A DNA stretch of 64,000 bases. Source: Glycomyces xiaoerkulensis (GTDB lineage Bacteria > Actinomycetota > Actinomycetes > Mycobacteriales > Micromonosporaceae). Of the stretch, positions 46,511 to 55,452 are shown piece after piece (position 1 is the first letter of the stretch; every line of letters begins with the position of its first letter). Where the stretch lies: NCBI RefSeq assembly GCF_002798405.1, contig NZ_PGGV01000037.1, positions 62,001-126,000 on the forward strand, given 5' to 3'. The notes below the pieces were generated by a model, which saw only the letters and a list, made by a program, of their open reading frames with translations, was not told the origin of the DNA and made no database searches. The position numbers and the translations under genes were made by a program.

Positions 46511-49500
46511 TCAGTTCCCATCATTGCCACGTCCTCGCTGCACCCCGCGGTGATAGGCCGACAGCAGTCCCCGAATGCCTTCGGGGTTGCGCTTCTGCGC
46601 GCTGACGGTCTCCTGCGTCTCCTCAACACCGCCCGGAACGAGGCGTTCCATGGGGCGGCGTTTGGGGAGCCCCGCCGAGGTGGTTTCATCTGCCGGCTCG
46701 GCGAAGGCGTCGTTGACCCGGCTCCAGCCGTCGTCGGCGGCGGTGCGCCAGGCATATGACGAGTCTGATTCGGATTCATCGGTCTGCAGGCGCCGCCGTT
46801 CGGGGCCGGGCCGGCTAGCCGGCTCGGGCGGCTCGGCGCTCGGGGGCGGGCTGTGCATGGTCGCGCCTTCCGTGGGCTGCGGAGACTGGGAGGAGTCGTC
46901 CCAAGCCGAAGCGGGTGATCCGCTCGCACTTGAGCCATCACCGTACCGCGGCCCGGGCTCGTCCGCCACCCTCGCGGAGGGCTCCTCGACCGGCTTCGGA
47001 GCAGGCGTGACCGCCTTGAACCAGGCCGACTCGACCTCGCGGAATATCGGCAGCTCGGTCGTGGCGTCGACCGCCGACACCCGGTCGGACCGCATCGTCT
47101 TGCGCGGCGCCTCGGTACCGGACCCCGCGGCGGCGTCGGGCCACGACGGCGGCGCGTTCTCCTCCGGCTGCGGGGCGGCCTCGAGCTGGATCTTCGGCAG
47201 CGCCACGTGCTCGGACGAGACGATCTCGCCGGTGACCTCCATGACCTTGCCGTTGGGGCGGGGCTCCTCGGTCAGCCCGCCGGGCCGGAACATGAAGCCC
47301 GGCTCATGCCCGGTCTGCGTCGAGTACTCCCCGGTGCGCGGCTCGCTGTGCGGGGTCGGCTGAGGCGCCGGAGGCGGCTGCTGCGGCGGTGCGGTCGGCT
47401 CCGGCGGCCGGAACGACGGCGGGCGCTCCTGCTGCTGCGGCGGCGACTGCGGCCCGCCCTGCGGGGCGACGGTGTCGAACAGCCCGGCCGGGCTCTCGGG
47501 GACCCGCGGCAGGGAACCGGTGTCGTTCGCCAGCAGCTCGCCGCGGGGACCGCGCTCGCGGTCCAGCCCCATGGTCTCGCCGCTGTCGGGCTGTCCGCGC
47601 TCGGGCAGCCGCGGCTCGGACAGGACCGCCTCGCCGAGGACGAGCTCGGCGACGATACCGCGCTGGTCGCCGGGCCGCAGCTCGACGCCGACGTTGTGGC
47701 GCTTGCCCAGGCGGGCGACCACGACCAGGCCCATCATCCGCGAGGAGGCCAGGTCGATGACGTCGGCGGTCTCGCCGAGCTGGCGGTTGATCTCCTCCAG
47801 TTGGGCCTCGGGCATGCCGATGCCGGAGTCGATGATGCGGATCCGGACCGCGCCGGTCGGGTTCTCGGCGGTGCGCATCTGGTCGGCGGTGACGATGACC
47901 GCCGACTCCGGCGGGGAGAACGCGGTGGCGTTGTCCATCAGCTCGGCGATCAGGTGCACCAGGTCGTTGACGGCGGCCGGCTTGACCTCCCGCTGGGCGT
48001 CGACCTGGCCGAACTCGATGCGGGTGTACTGCTCCACCTCGGACTGGGCGGCCTGCAGGATGTCGCCGATAGGCGCCGGGTGCCGCTCCTGGCGGGTGGA
48101 GTCGGCACCGGCCAGCACCAGCAGGTTCTCGTCGTTGCGCCGCATTCGGGTCGCCAGGTGGTCGAGCTGGAAGAGTTCGGCCAGGCGGTCGGGGTTCTCC
48201 TCGCCGCGCTCCAGGTGGTCGAGGTGGCCGATGAGCCGGTCGACCAGGTTCTGGGAGCGCCGGGCGAGGTTGATGAACATCTGCGAGACGTTGGCCCGCA
48301 GGGCCGCCTGCTCGGCGGCGATGCGGATCGCCTCGGTGTGGACGATGTTGAACGCGTGCGCCACGTTGCCGATCTCGTCGCGCTGTTCGATGTCGATCGC
48401 CTCGCCGGTCTCGGCGGCGACCTCGTCGGGCGTCCGCCCGGCGATGGTCTCGGTGTCGCGCATCTGGGCCACCGCCTGCGGCAGGCCGACGTGCGCCACG
48501 TCCAGCGCACCCTCGCGGAGGCGCCGCAGCCCGCTGGCCATGTTCCGGGCGATGATCAGGGCGATCACGGTCGCGATGACGAACGCGGCCAGGATGAGGA
48601 TGGCCTCGAGCAGGAGCTGGAAGATCTGCGAGTCGCGGTCGGACCGGGCCTGGCTGAGCACTTCGGCGGACTCGTTGTCGATGTAGGTCAGGCCGTTGTC
48701 CAGGATCGCGTCGTAGGCGGAGACGATCTCGGCGTCGACCGACAGCGGTGCGCTGGTGCCGCCGCCGACGGTCTGGGCCTCGAAGTCGAGCGCGGGGCGG
48801 GCCTCCTCGGTGGCCAGGCCGCCGGAGCGGTAGAAGAATGCGAGCTGCTCGTCGCGGTTGGCGATGGTCTTGAACTCGTTCTCGGCGCTCACCCGCAGTT
48901 CGGAGAAGGAGATGAAGCTCGTCCAGCGGGTGGTGTTGAGGAAGTTGTTGCCGTCGCCGACGTTGATCGCGATCGCGCGCTCCTCCTCCATCTGCTCCAG
49001 GACGATGGTGGCGGAGGCGATGGCCTGGAGCTGACGGGCGATCTCCGGGTCGTTGACGATACGGGCGGAGATGTCGGTGATCGTGACCAGCTCGCCGACC
49101 AGGCGCTGGTAGACGCGGGAGGTCGCGTCGATCGAGGTGTGGAGCGGGTTCTCCTCGGCGGCGGTCCGGATCTGCAGCAGGCTCTCGTACTGGGTGTCGA
49201 CCGCGGCGATGCGGTTGGAGATGTCGTCGGACAGGTTCGGCAACTGGCCGGCGCTCTGTTCGAATGCCTCCAGCGCGTCGTCGGTCAGCCTGGCCTGGGC
49301 CTGGATGTCGTCGAGTTCGTACTCCTCGGGGTCGATGCCCTCGACGTGCCCGTCGTCCTTGCGCAGGTAGGTGACGATGAGGCTGCGCTCGCGCTGGAGC
49401 TCGTAGCGCAGCTCGGCGGTGACGGTGTTGAACTCCACCAGGCTCACCATGTCGTCGGATTCGAAGACGCGATCGGCCAGGTCGTAGAGGCGGAGCCCGG

Positions 49501-49639
49501 CGACTGCGACGAGGACTAGGAGCGGTACCAGGAGAATCAGGCCCAGCTTGGACCTGATTCGCATGTCGGCGATGCGGGGCATGCCCAACGGGCCTCGTCG
49601 AGCCGCTGAACCCGCTCGGTTCGAGCTGCGCTTGCTCAC
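46511..49639 (-). CDS. Conservon sensor histidine-kinase-like protein CvnA (NIT–HAMP–HATPase)
   Basis: The 1042-residue membrane protein has a first span near 29–50 (KLGLILLVPLLVLVAVAGLR), an outer NIT-type (nitrate/nitrite-sensing-like) domain with FNTVTAELRYELQRERSLIV, a second span near 345–370 (ILILAAFVIATVIALIIARN), a HAMP region, a dimer helix (MFINLARRSQNLVDRLIGHL) and an HATPase domain with LIAELMDNATAFSPPES and IIDSGIGMPEAQLEEINRQL. The long Pro-rich C-terminus (about 680–1042) ends in the AGLPKRRPMERLVPGGVEE tail module shared with the IS110-like fusion. It starts at GTG 49639. CvnA proteins usually lack phosphotransfer and are thought to signal through the BCD partners. Confidence 0.92.
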   Translation of the reverse strand: MSKRSSNRAGSAARRGPLGMPRIADMRIRSKLGLILLVPLLVLVAVAGLRLYDLADRVFESDDMVSLVEFNTVTAELRYELQRERSLIVTYLRKDDGHVEGIDPEEYELDDIQAQARLTDDALEAFEQSAGQLPNLSDDISNRIAAVDTQYESLLQIRTAAEENPLHTSIDATSRVYQRLVGELVTITDISARIVNDPEIARQLQAIASATIVLEQMEEERAIAINVGDGNNFLNTTRWTSFISFSELRVSAENEFKTIANRDEQLAFFYRSGGLATEEARPALDFEAQTVGGGTSAPLSVDAEIVSAYDAILDNGLTYIDNESAEVLSQARSDRDSQIFQLLLEAILILAAFVIATVIALIIARNMASGLRRLREGALDVAHVGLPQAVAQMRDTETIAGRTPDEVAAETGEAIDIEQRDEIGNVAHAFNIVHTEAIRIAAEQAALRANVSQMFINLARRSQNLVDRLIGHLDHLERGEENPDRLAELFQLDHLATRMRRNDENLLVLAGADSTRQERHPAPIGDILQAAQSEVEQYTRIEFGQVDAQREVKPAAVNDLVHLIAELMDNATAFSPPESAVIVTADQMRTAENPTGAVRIRIIDSGIGMPEAQLEEINRQLGETADVIDLASSRMMGLVVVARLGKRHNVGVELRPGDQRGIVAELVLGEAVLSEPRLPERGQPDSGETMGLDRERGPRGELLANDTGSLPRVPESPAGLFDTVAPQGGPQSPPQQQERPPSFRPPEPTAPPQQPPPAPQPTPHSEPRTGEYSTQTGHEPGFMFRPGGLTEEPRPNGKVMEVTGEIVSSEHVALPKIQLEAAPQPEENAPPSWPDAAAGSGTEAPRKTMRSDRVSAVDATTELPIFREVESAWFKAVTPAPKPVEEPSARVADEPGPRYGDGSSASGSPASAWDDSSQSPQPTEGATMHSPPPSAEPPEPASRPGPERRRLQTDESESDSSYAWRTAADDGWSRVNDAFAEPADETTSAGLPKRRPMERLVPGGVEETQETVSAQKRNPEGIRGLLSAYHRGVQRGRGNDGN

Positions 49640-50132
49640 CTTTGTCTAGCCTCCTGGGGTGGTCCTCTGTTCAGACCGGCGCCGGGCATTGGGGCCGGTG
49701 CTGTTTCGGGCCGGCGGCGCGCGCCGGCTGCCGTCCGGCCGCTCGGGGCGGCCGGGTCGGCATGTGAAGCCCAGCAGATTCCATCATGACGAAAGTGCGC
49801 TCCGAAATCCAGGGGCGTACTGGAGTTCCCCAACCGGCCACGTTACACACCGCGCTACGGGTCCATTCGCCCTAAACCGCATAATTTCGGACACATGCAT
49901 AGGGCGTATTCAGCTCTTCGGGCGGCAAGTCGACCCGCACGGACGAGCTGAACCGCGGTGTCACGGCGGGCGGCGGGGCGAGGCGTCCTCACGCTACCGA
50001 GCGTCCGATGACCGTCCGTGAATGACCTATTCGGACTCCCCTCGCGACGCCCCGAGGGCGGTCGCCGACTCCCGGCGATCGGCGACAGCCCTGGTCAACC
50101 CGGCGTTCACCTCGCCGGAGTGCGACAACCCC

Positions 50133-50152
50133 TCAGGAATCACCATTCCTGA
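50133..50152. promoter_or_regulatory. Inverted repeat upstream of MHYT genes (site 1)
   Basis: TCAGGAAT and ATTCCTGA, perfect 8-bp arms with a 4-bp spacer, about 120 bp before the first MHYT start. Possible operator or RNA hairpin. Confidence 0.45.
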
Positions 50153-50198
50153 ACATGACACCATATCGCCCATATGCGGAGCAAATCCGTGCAAAGAC

Positions 50199-50215
50199 TC
50201 GCACAGCCTGTGCGA
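50199..50215. promoter_or_regulatory. Inverted repeat upstream of MHYT genes (site 2)
   Basis: TCGCACAG-C-CTGTGCGA, perfect 8-bp arms with a 1-bp centre, 57 bp before the first MHYT start. Better suited to an operator than to a hairpin. Confidence 0.45.
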
Positions 50216-50271
50216 CAGATCCCCACGAAGTACCCCCATCGTTGAACTGACCCTTCAGGAGGCCTCATCAA

Positions 50272-51084
50272 ATGGATCCGCAGTACCTGGCTGCCACCTT
50301 GGACCACGACCACTTCACCTACGGCTGGCTCAACCCGGCAATGGGCCTAGCCTTCGCGGCCGCCGGTTCGTTCCTCGGACTGTCCGCCGCCCGCTACGCA
50401 CGCGCCGCCACCGACCTGGCCGGCCGCATCCGCTGGGTCCTCTTGGCCTCCTTGGCCATCGGAGGAGTCGGCATCTGGATGATGCACTTCACCGCCATGA
50501 TCGGCTTCACGGTGGTCGGTTCCGACATCGGCTACGACGTGACCCTGACCATCGCCTCCTTCGGCCTGGCGGTCACCGCCGTCGGCATCGGAGTGTTCAT
50601 CTCCGGAACCACCCACGCCGGCTGGCCGCGCCTGATCCTCGGCGGCCTCGTTTGCGGCGCGGGCGTGGTGGGCATGCACTACACCGGCATGGCCGCGATC
50701 TCCACCTCCGGCACGATCTCCTACGACTCCAGGCTGGTGGCGGCGTCGGTGGCGATCGCCGTCGTCGCGGCCACCGTGGCCCTGCGCTTCACAACGGTCG
50801 TCGACCGGCACGGCACCATGGCGCTCGCCGCGACCGTGATGAGCGTGGCCGTGGTGGGGATGCACTACACCGGCATGGCCGCCGTCAGCGTCGAGGAGAC
50901 GACCGGCGGTCCCGTGCAGGGGCTGAGCCCGCTCGTGCTCATGCTGCCGATCCTGCTGCTGGCGATGGTGGCGATCGTCGGCCTGGTGTTCTGCGTGCTC
51001 AGTGCACCCAATCTGGACTACCGAGACGATCGGGACGTGTCGGGCAACTCTACTGTCCGTCTGGCGAACGGCACCGGGCTGTAG
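50272..51084 (+). CDS. MHYT-domain membrane sensor, first of a tandem pair
   Basis: This 270-residue integral membrane protein has seven or so spans with three MHYT-type motifs: GIWMMHFTAMIGF, VGMHYTGMAAI and VGMHYTGMAAV. The His/Met residues are proposed to bind copper and sense O2, CO or NO. In most known members the MHYT part is joined to a GGDEF/EAL or kinase domain; here no output domain follows and a short tail ends the protein. An AGGAGG box precedes the ATG. The following gene is a paralog 75 bp away. Confidence 0.95.
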   Translation: MDPQYLAATLDHDHFTYGWLNPAMGLAFAAAGSFLGLSAARYARAATDLAGRIRWVLLASLAIGGVGIWMMHFTAMIGFTVVGSDIGYDVTLTIASFGLAVTAVGIGVFISGTTHAGWPRLILGGLVCGAGVVGMHYTGMAAISTSGTISYDSRLVAASVAIAVVAATVALRFTTVVDRHGTMALAATVMSVAVVGMHYTGMAAVSVEETTGGPVQGLSPLVLMLPILLLAMVAIVGLVFCVLSAPNLDYRDDRDVSGNSTVRLANGTGL

Positions 51085-51159
51085 TCGGATAGCGTTCCGA
51101 AAAACCACACAAGCGCAACAATCCACACACTGGCGGCGACCTGGGGAGGAAGACCGCGC

Positions 51160-52068
51160 ATGGACCACGTGAGTCACTTTGCTTACGGCTGGATAAATCC
51201 CATCATGGCATTCGGATTCGCGTACGCCGGGTCGCTGCTGGCCCTGATGTGCATGGCCCAGGCCCGCCGCCACACCGGCACGGTCAGGTCCTTCGCCCAG
51301 CGCCTGCGCTGGATCGCGCTGGCCTCGTTCGCGCTGGGCGGCACCGCGATCTGGATGATGCACTTCACCGCCATGATCGGCTTCCAAGTCACCGAGTCCG
51401 ACATCGCCTACGACCCGGCGATCACGTTCCTGAGCCTGGCGGTGTCGATCGCCTCGGTCTTCTTCGGACTGGTCGTGGCCGGCATGGGGCGGCGCAACAC
51501 CGTCGCGAAGATCCTCATGGCCGGCCCCCTCACCGGTCTCGGCGTGGTGTTCATGCACTACTCGGGCATGGCGGCCATCAACATCTCCGGCGAGATCGCC
51601 CACGAGCGCGGCTACTTCTGGGCCTCGGTCGTGATCGCGGTCGTCGCCGCCACCGCGGCGCTGGCCTGCGGGATGTACCTAGACGGCTGGCGGTGGCACT
51701 CCGCCGCGTCCGTCGTGATGGCCGCGGCGATCTCGGGCATGCACTACACCGGCATGGCCGGCGTGCAAGTGACGCTGTTCGACCAGGGCCGAGGCGCCGT
51801 CGACGGGATCGACCCCATCATGCTGATCCTGCCGATCCTCGGCGTGGCGACCGTCGTGATCATCGTGCTGCTGTTCGCGCTCATGGGAAGCGCGCCGAGG
51901 CCCGCGTCGCGGCGCGAGCGGCTCGGCCTCGAGCCCGACCCGCCGCCTCCCGAACCGAACGACCTCGCCCCGCTTTCGCCGCAAGTGGACCGCCCCTCGC
52001 CCCACCCGCACTACGCGCCTCCGCCCGGGGACCGGCCCGATCCGGCCTCGGACCGCGCCCGGCGCTGA
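51160..52068 (+). CDS. MHYT-domain membrane sensor, second of a tandem pair
   Basis: This 302-residue paralog of the preceding protein has the motifs IWMMHFTAMIGF, VFMHYSGMAAI and GMHYTGMAGV, then a Pro-rich cytoplasmic tail of about 60 residues (from LMGSAPRPASRRER on). The second motif has Ser for Thr. No catalytic output domain is present, so signalling must go through another protein, perhaps by contact with the neighbouring conservon kinase. A GGAGGA box lies upstream, and a strong hairpin terminator follows. Confidence 0.95.
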   Translation: MDHVSHFAYGWINPIMAFGFAYAGSLLALMCMAQARRHTGTVRSFAQRLRWIALASFALGGTAIWMMHFTAMIGFQVTESDIAYDPAITFLSLAVSIASVFFGLVVAGMGRRNTVAKILMAGPLTGLGVVFMHYSGMAAINISGEIAHERGYFWASVVIAVVAATAALACGMYLDGWRWHSAASVVMAAAISGMHYTGMAGVQVTLFDQGRGAVDGIDPIMLILPILGVATVVIIVLLFALMGSAPRPASRRERLGLEPDPPPPEPNDLAPLSPQVDRPSPHPHYAPPPGDRPDPASDRARR

Positions 52069-52074
52069 AGCGCC

Positions 52075-52110
52075 GGCCCGGGGGCGGCGCCGCGGCGCCG
52101 CCCCCGGGCC
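52075..52110. terminator. Perfect terminator stem between MHYT and ccsA genes
   Basis: GGCCCGGGGGCGGCGCC (52075–52091) is an exact complement of 52094–52110, with a 2-nt centre (in practice a 16-bp stem with a 4-nt loop), followed by an AT-rich run. It lies 6 bp after the MHYT stop and between convergent genes. Confidence 0.7.
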
Positions 52111-52163
52111 ATGCCTTATATATACGGGTAGTCACGCAACGCACTCGGCCGTGCGGGTCGGCC

Positions 52164-53132
52164 TCAGACTCCGGCGTAGGAATGCAGCCCCGGGAAGACC
52201 AGATTCACGGCGGTGAGGTTGAACAGCATGACCGCGTAGCCGAGGACGGCGAGCCACGGGGCGTGCGACCGGGCGGACCTGCCGGAGACGCGCGCATGCA
52301 GGTAGGCGGCGTAGACGACCCAGGCGATGAACGCCCAGACCTCCTTGGGGTCCCAGGCCCAGTAGCGGCCCCACGCGAAGTGCGCCCACACCGCTCCGGC
52401 GAAGATGCCGAACGTCAGCAGCGGGAAGGCGAACACGTGGATCTTGAAGGTCAGGCGCTCCAGGACAGCCGCGGCCGGCAGCCGCTCGGCCACGGTGAGC
52501 GGGAACCGCGCCGTCTTCCCGTCGGAGATCCGCCGGTCGAGTCGACGCTTGAGCAGGTGCAGGATCGCGAAGACGCAGCCGATGAGCAGGATGCCGGAGG
52601 CGACGACCGCGGCGGTGACGTGGATGACGATCCAGTAGGAGTCCAGGGCCGGGACCAGCGGGCCGGCCTCGGTGTAGACCCGGACCGAGGTGCCGAGCAC
52701 CATCGTCACCGCGAAGGTCGCGAACAGGCCGAGGCGGCGCGGGACGTGTCCGGCCTGCACCAGCACCAGCCAGGTGACCATGCCCGCCAGCGCGACTCCG
52801 ACGGTGTACTCGAACATGTTGCCCCACGGCCACCGTCCGGTGTAGATGAGGCGGGTGATGATCGAGGCGGCCAGGACGGCGGTGCCGAGATAGGTCAGGG
52901 CGATCCCGATCCGTCCGGCACCGCGGGCGGCGGCCGGGCTGACCGGGGCTTCGGACGGGGAGTCCGCGAACGTGCCGCCGTCGGTGCCCTCGCCGCCGGC
53001 GGCCATGAGGGCCTCGGAGCGTTCGGGGGCGCGCTTGTCGAAGGCGTATTCGAGGGCGTAGGCGAACATCGCCGCAGCGTAGACGAGGATGGTGGCGACG
53101 AACATGGCGTTCGCCGCTGCTGCTCCGGTCAT
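52164..53132 (-). CDS. Cytochrome c biogenesis protein CcsA/ResC (heme handling)
   Basis: This 322-residue multispan protein is the heme-transport partner of ResB in system II cytochrome c maturation. It carries the Trp-rich WWD-like loop WGRYWAWDPKEVWAFIAW, histidines in WIVIHVTAAVV and KIHVFAFPLL, and the TGRWPWGNMFEYTVG external loop. The ATG overlaps the resB stop by 4 bp. It ends the hemL-to-ccsA operon and faces the MHYT genes. An inserted Ala/Gly-rich cytoplasmic linker (about 35–70) is not in short family members. Confidence 0.94.
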   Translation of the reverse strand: MTGAAAANAMFVATILVYAAAMFAYALEYAFDKRAPERSEALMAAGGEGTDGGTFADSPSEAPVSPAAARGAGRIGIALTYLGTAVLAASIITRLIYTGRWPWGNMFEYTVGVALAGMVTWLVLVQAGHVPRRLGLFATFAVTMVLGTSVRVYTEAGPLVPALDSYWIVIHVTAAVVASGILLIGCVFAILHLLKRRLDRRISDGKTARFPLTVAERLPAAAVLERLTFKIHVFAFPLLTFGIFAGAVWAHFAWGRYWAWDPKEVWAFIAWVVYAAYLHARVSGRSARSHAPWLAVLGYAVMLFNLTAVNLVFPGLHSYAGV

Positions 53133-54700
53133 GAGGTGCTCCCAATGGCGTCTTCGGAGTCGGTTCTGGTTCGGGGCGGTTCGGCGGGTGCGACGTCGGC
53201 GGTGAGCTCGTCGCATTCGGCGGCCAGGCCGTCGTAGTCGTTGCGGTTGAGGCCGGCGACCTCGGAGGTGCCGTCGGGGTTCCAGCGGATCCAGTACCGG
53301 CGGCGCCGCACGATGAGGGCGGGCAGCAGGGCGACGAGCAGCACCAGCGCGCCGGCGAGCACGATGGGGCCGCCGGGGTCGTGGCGGACCTGGAGGACGG
53401 CGTACTGCTCGACGTCGTCGAAGGTGAGGGTGGAGCCGTCGGGCAGCTCCATGGTGTCGCCGAGGCCGATGACCTCGACCTCGTCGTTGAGTTTCTCGAG
53501 GTCGCCGGAGGCGATCTGGTCCTCGTCGACGTTGTAGACCGACTCGGGCAGGCCGTCGCCCATGCCGAGGTCGCCTTGGTAGGCGGTCAGGGCGAGCACC
53601 GGGTTGCCGAGCTCGGGTCGGGCGCCCAGCAGCATCCCGGTGGAGTCGTCGAAGGTGGGCACGAGGACGGCGTCGAAGCCGGTTTCGGCGCCGGGGTCGA
53701 CGCGCCCGGTCTCGTGGTCGAAGCCGGCGTCGGGGAACTTGAAGGCGCCTTCGGAGTTGAGCGCGTCGTCCATGGCCAGGAACGGCTGGTGGGTCTCGAA
53801 GGTGTTGCCGTGGCGGTCGGTGTAGGTGGCCACCGGGGTGTAGCCGTGTCCGATGAGGAAGACGTTGGCGCCGTCGATGTTGAGCGGGTGGTTGACGCGC
53901 AGGTCGTAGGTGCCGGTGTCGCCCTGGTGCGTGTAGGTGATCTCGGCGTCGTAGGCGGTGGGCCCGCCGTCGGTGAACTCGGCTTCGAAGTCGTCGAGCC
54001 GGATGCAGAACCGGGGCAGGCCGGTCTCCTCGACGTAGGCGCCGAGGCCGTATTCGTCGTACTGCTGGAGGTTGTTGCAGTATGCGAACTGCTCGCCTTC
54101 GGAGAGGATGCGGTTGCCGTACCAACTGAAGAGGCTGCCGACGGCGACGCCGGCGAGGATGAGGATGATGCTGGCGTGGAACAGGAGGTTGCCGGATTCG
54201 CGGAGGTGGCCCTTTTCGGCGGCGATGGTGACGGTGCCGTCGTCGTGTTCGCGTTCGACGGCGCGGAAGCGGTGGTGTTCGAGGGCGGCGCGGGCGCGGT
54301 TGCGGTCGGCCGGGACCTCGAGGCGGCGGTGGTAGGGCAGGATGTCCATCCGCTTCGGCGCGTCGGGCGGGGCGGCGCGGAGGGCCCTGAGGTGGGCGGC
54401 CAGGCGCGGGAGGATGCAGCCGACGAGGCTGACCACCAGCAGCAGGTAGATCGCGGAGAACCAGGGACTGGTGTAGACGTCGAAGGCCCAGAGCCGGTCG
54501 AGGACCGGAGCGAGGTCGGGGTGGCGCTCGTAGTAGGCGTCGACGTCGGTGGGGCTGATGGAGCGCTGGGGGAAGGTGGAGCCGGGGATGGCGGCCAGGG
54601 CGAGGGCCAGTAGGAGCAGCAGCGCGGTGCGCATGGAGGTGAGCTGGTGCCACCAGCGTCGGCCGAAGGAGCGGAGGGGGCGGGCGGTTCTTGCGGTCAA
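53129..54700 (-). CDS. resB: Cytochrome c biogenesis protein ResB
   Basis: ResB (Ccs1) holds reduced apocytochrome for heme attachment, with CcsA. The 523-residue protein has spans at about 23–42, 70–90, 178–200 and a last one near 447–467, a large outer domain with SLFSWYGNRILSEGEQFAYC, and a C-terminal cytoplasmic tail. The start is a TTG at 54700 that overlaps the ccdA stop (TTGA); this keeps the residues before SMRTALLLLLALALAAIPGS that family members have. A later ATG at 54634 is the alternative. Confidence 0.92.
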   Translation of the reverse strand: MTARTARPLRSFGRRWWHQLTSMRTALLLLLALALAAIPGSTFPQRSISPTDVDAYYERHPDLAPVLDRLWAFDVYTSPWFSAIYLLLVVSLVGCILPRLAAHLRALRAAPPDAPKRMDILPYHRRLEVPADRNRARAALEHHRFRAVEREHDDGTVTIAAEKGHLRESGNLLFHASIILILAGVAVGSLFSWYGNRILSEGEQFAYCNNLQQYDEYGLGAYVEETGLPRFCIRLDDFEAEFTDGGPTAYDAEITYTHQGDTGTYDLRVNHPLNIDGANVFLIGHGYTPVATYTDRHGNTFETHQPFLAMDDALNSEGAFKFPDAGFDHETGRVDPGAETGFDAVLVPTFDDSTGMLLGARPELGNPVLALTAYQGDLGMGDGLPESVYNVDEDQIASGDLEKLNDEVEVIGLGDTMELPDGSTLTFDDVEQYAVLQVRHDPGGPIVLAGALVLLVALLPALIVRRRRYWIRWNPDGTSEVAGLNRNDYDGLAAECDELTADVAPAEPPRTRTDSEDAIGSTS

Positions 54701-55452
54701 ATCCAGATCTCCCCTGCACCGACGGTGGCGCGCAGCCAGTTGGTGAACTCGGTCCAGGCCCCGGTGGCGAGCATGAGTCCGACGGCGATGAGCATGGTGC
54801 CGCCGGCGACGGCGATCGCGCGGCCGTGCCGCTTGATGAAGCCCATCGTTCCGGCCAGCCGCCGGAACCCGACCGCGAAGAGCACGAACGGCAGGCCGAG
54901 CCCGGCGCAGTAGGCGATCATGAGGCCCACGCCGCGGGCGGTGCCGTCCTGGATGACCGCGAGGCCGGTGATGGCGGCCAGCACCGGTGAGGTGCAGGGG
55001 ATCCAGGACAGGGCGAAGACCGCGCCGAAGAGGGGGGCTCCGGCGAGGCCGACCGCGGGCCTCCAGCGGGGCGCGAAGCCGCGGCCGAGCGGGACCAGGC
55101 CGATGAACATGAGTCCCATGGCGATCATGAAGATCCCGACGGCGGTTTCGAGCGCGGAGATGTTGGTCAGCAGGGCGCGCCCGGCGGTCTGGAGGGCGAA
55201 GACCACGGTGGTGTAGACGGCGGTGAAGCCGCCGACGAAGAGGACCGAGCCGGCCAGGACGCGGCCGCGCCTGCCGCCTTCGGCCAGATCGGTGCCGGAC
55301 ATCCCGGTCACGTAGGAGACGTAGCCGGGCATGAGCGGGAGGGTGCAGGGGGAGGCGAAGGAGACCAGTCCGGCCAGGGCCGCGACGCCGAAGGCCGCCA
55401 GCAGGGGACCGGAGGCGGCGGTCTCGGCGAAGCCGGTCTGCGCGTAGGTCAC
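54697..55452 (-). CDS. ccdA: Thiol-disulfide transmembrane protein CcdA
   Basis: CcdA carries electrons across the membrane to keep apocytochrome cysteines and the TlpA-like protein reduced. The 251-residue protein has six hydrophobic spans and the two redox cysteines, in FASPCTLPLMPGYVSYV and LSWIPCTSPVLAAI. A GTG start overlaps the tlpA-type stop (GTGA). In mycobacteria the same order (hemL, phosphatase, thioredoxin-like, ccdA, ccsB, ccsA) is found, so the whole set belongs together. Confidence 0.95.
   Translation of the reverse strand: MTYAQTGFAETAASGPLLAAFGVAALAGLVSFASPCTLPLMPGYVSYVTGMSGTDLAEGGRRGRVLAGSVLFVGGFTAVYTTVVFALQTAGRALLTNISALETAVGIFMIAMGLMFIGLVPLGRGFAPRWRPAVGLAGAPLFGAVFALSWIPCTSPVLAAITGLAVIQDGTARGVGLMIAYCAGLGLPFVLFAVGFRRLAGTMGFIKRHGRAIAVAGGTMLIAVGLMLATGAWTEFTNWLRATVGAGEIWI

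Larger units (their letters stand above)
49640..50271. other. 632-bp divergent region between conservon and MHYT genes
   Basis: No supported gene. It would hold the promoters of the conservon (minus) and the MHYT pair (plus). It contains a perfect inverted repeat TCAGGAAT-N4-ATTCCTGA at 50133–50152 and another TCGCACAG-N-CTGTGCGA at 50199–50215, both upstream of the MHYT start at 50272. A short frame at 49659–50021 lacks coding bias. Confidence 0.6.

Noticed and set aside
49659-50021. 120-residue frame between conservon and MHYT genes
   Set aside because: Composition unlike the neighbouring genes and no recognisable domain; probably promoter DNA.
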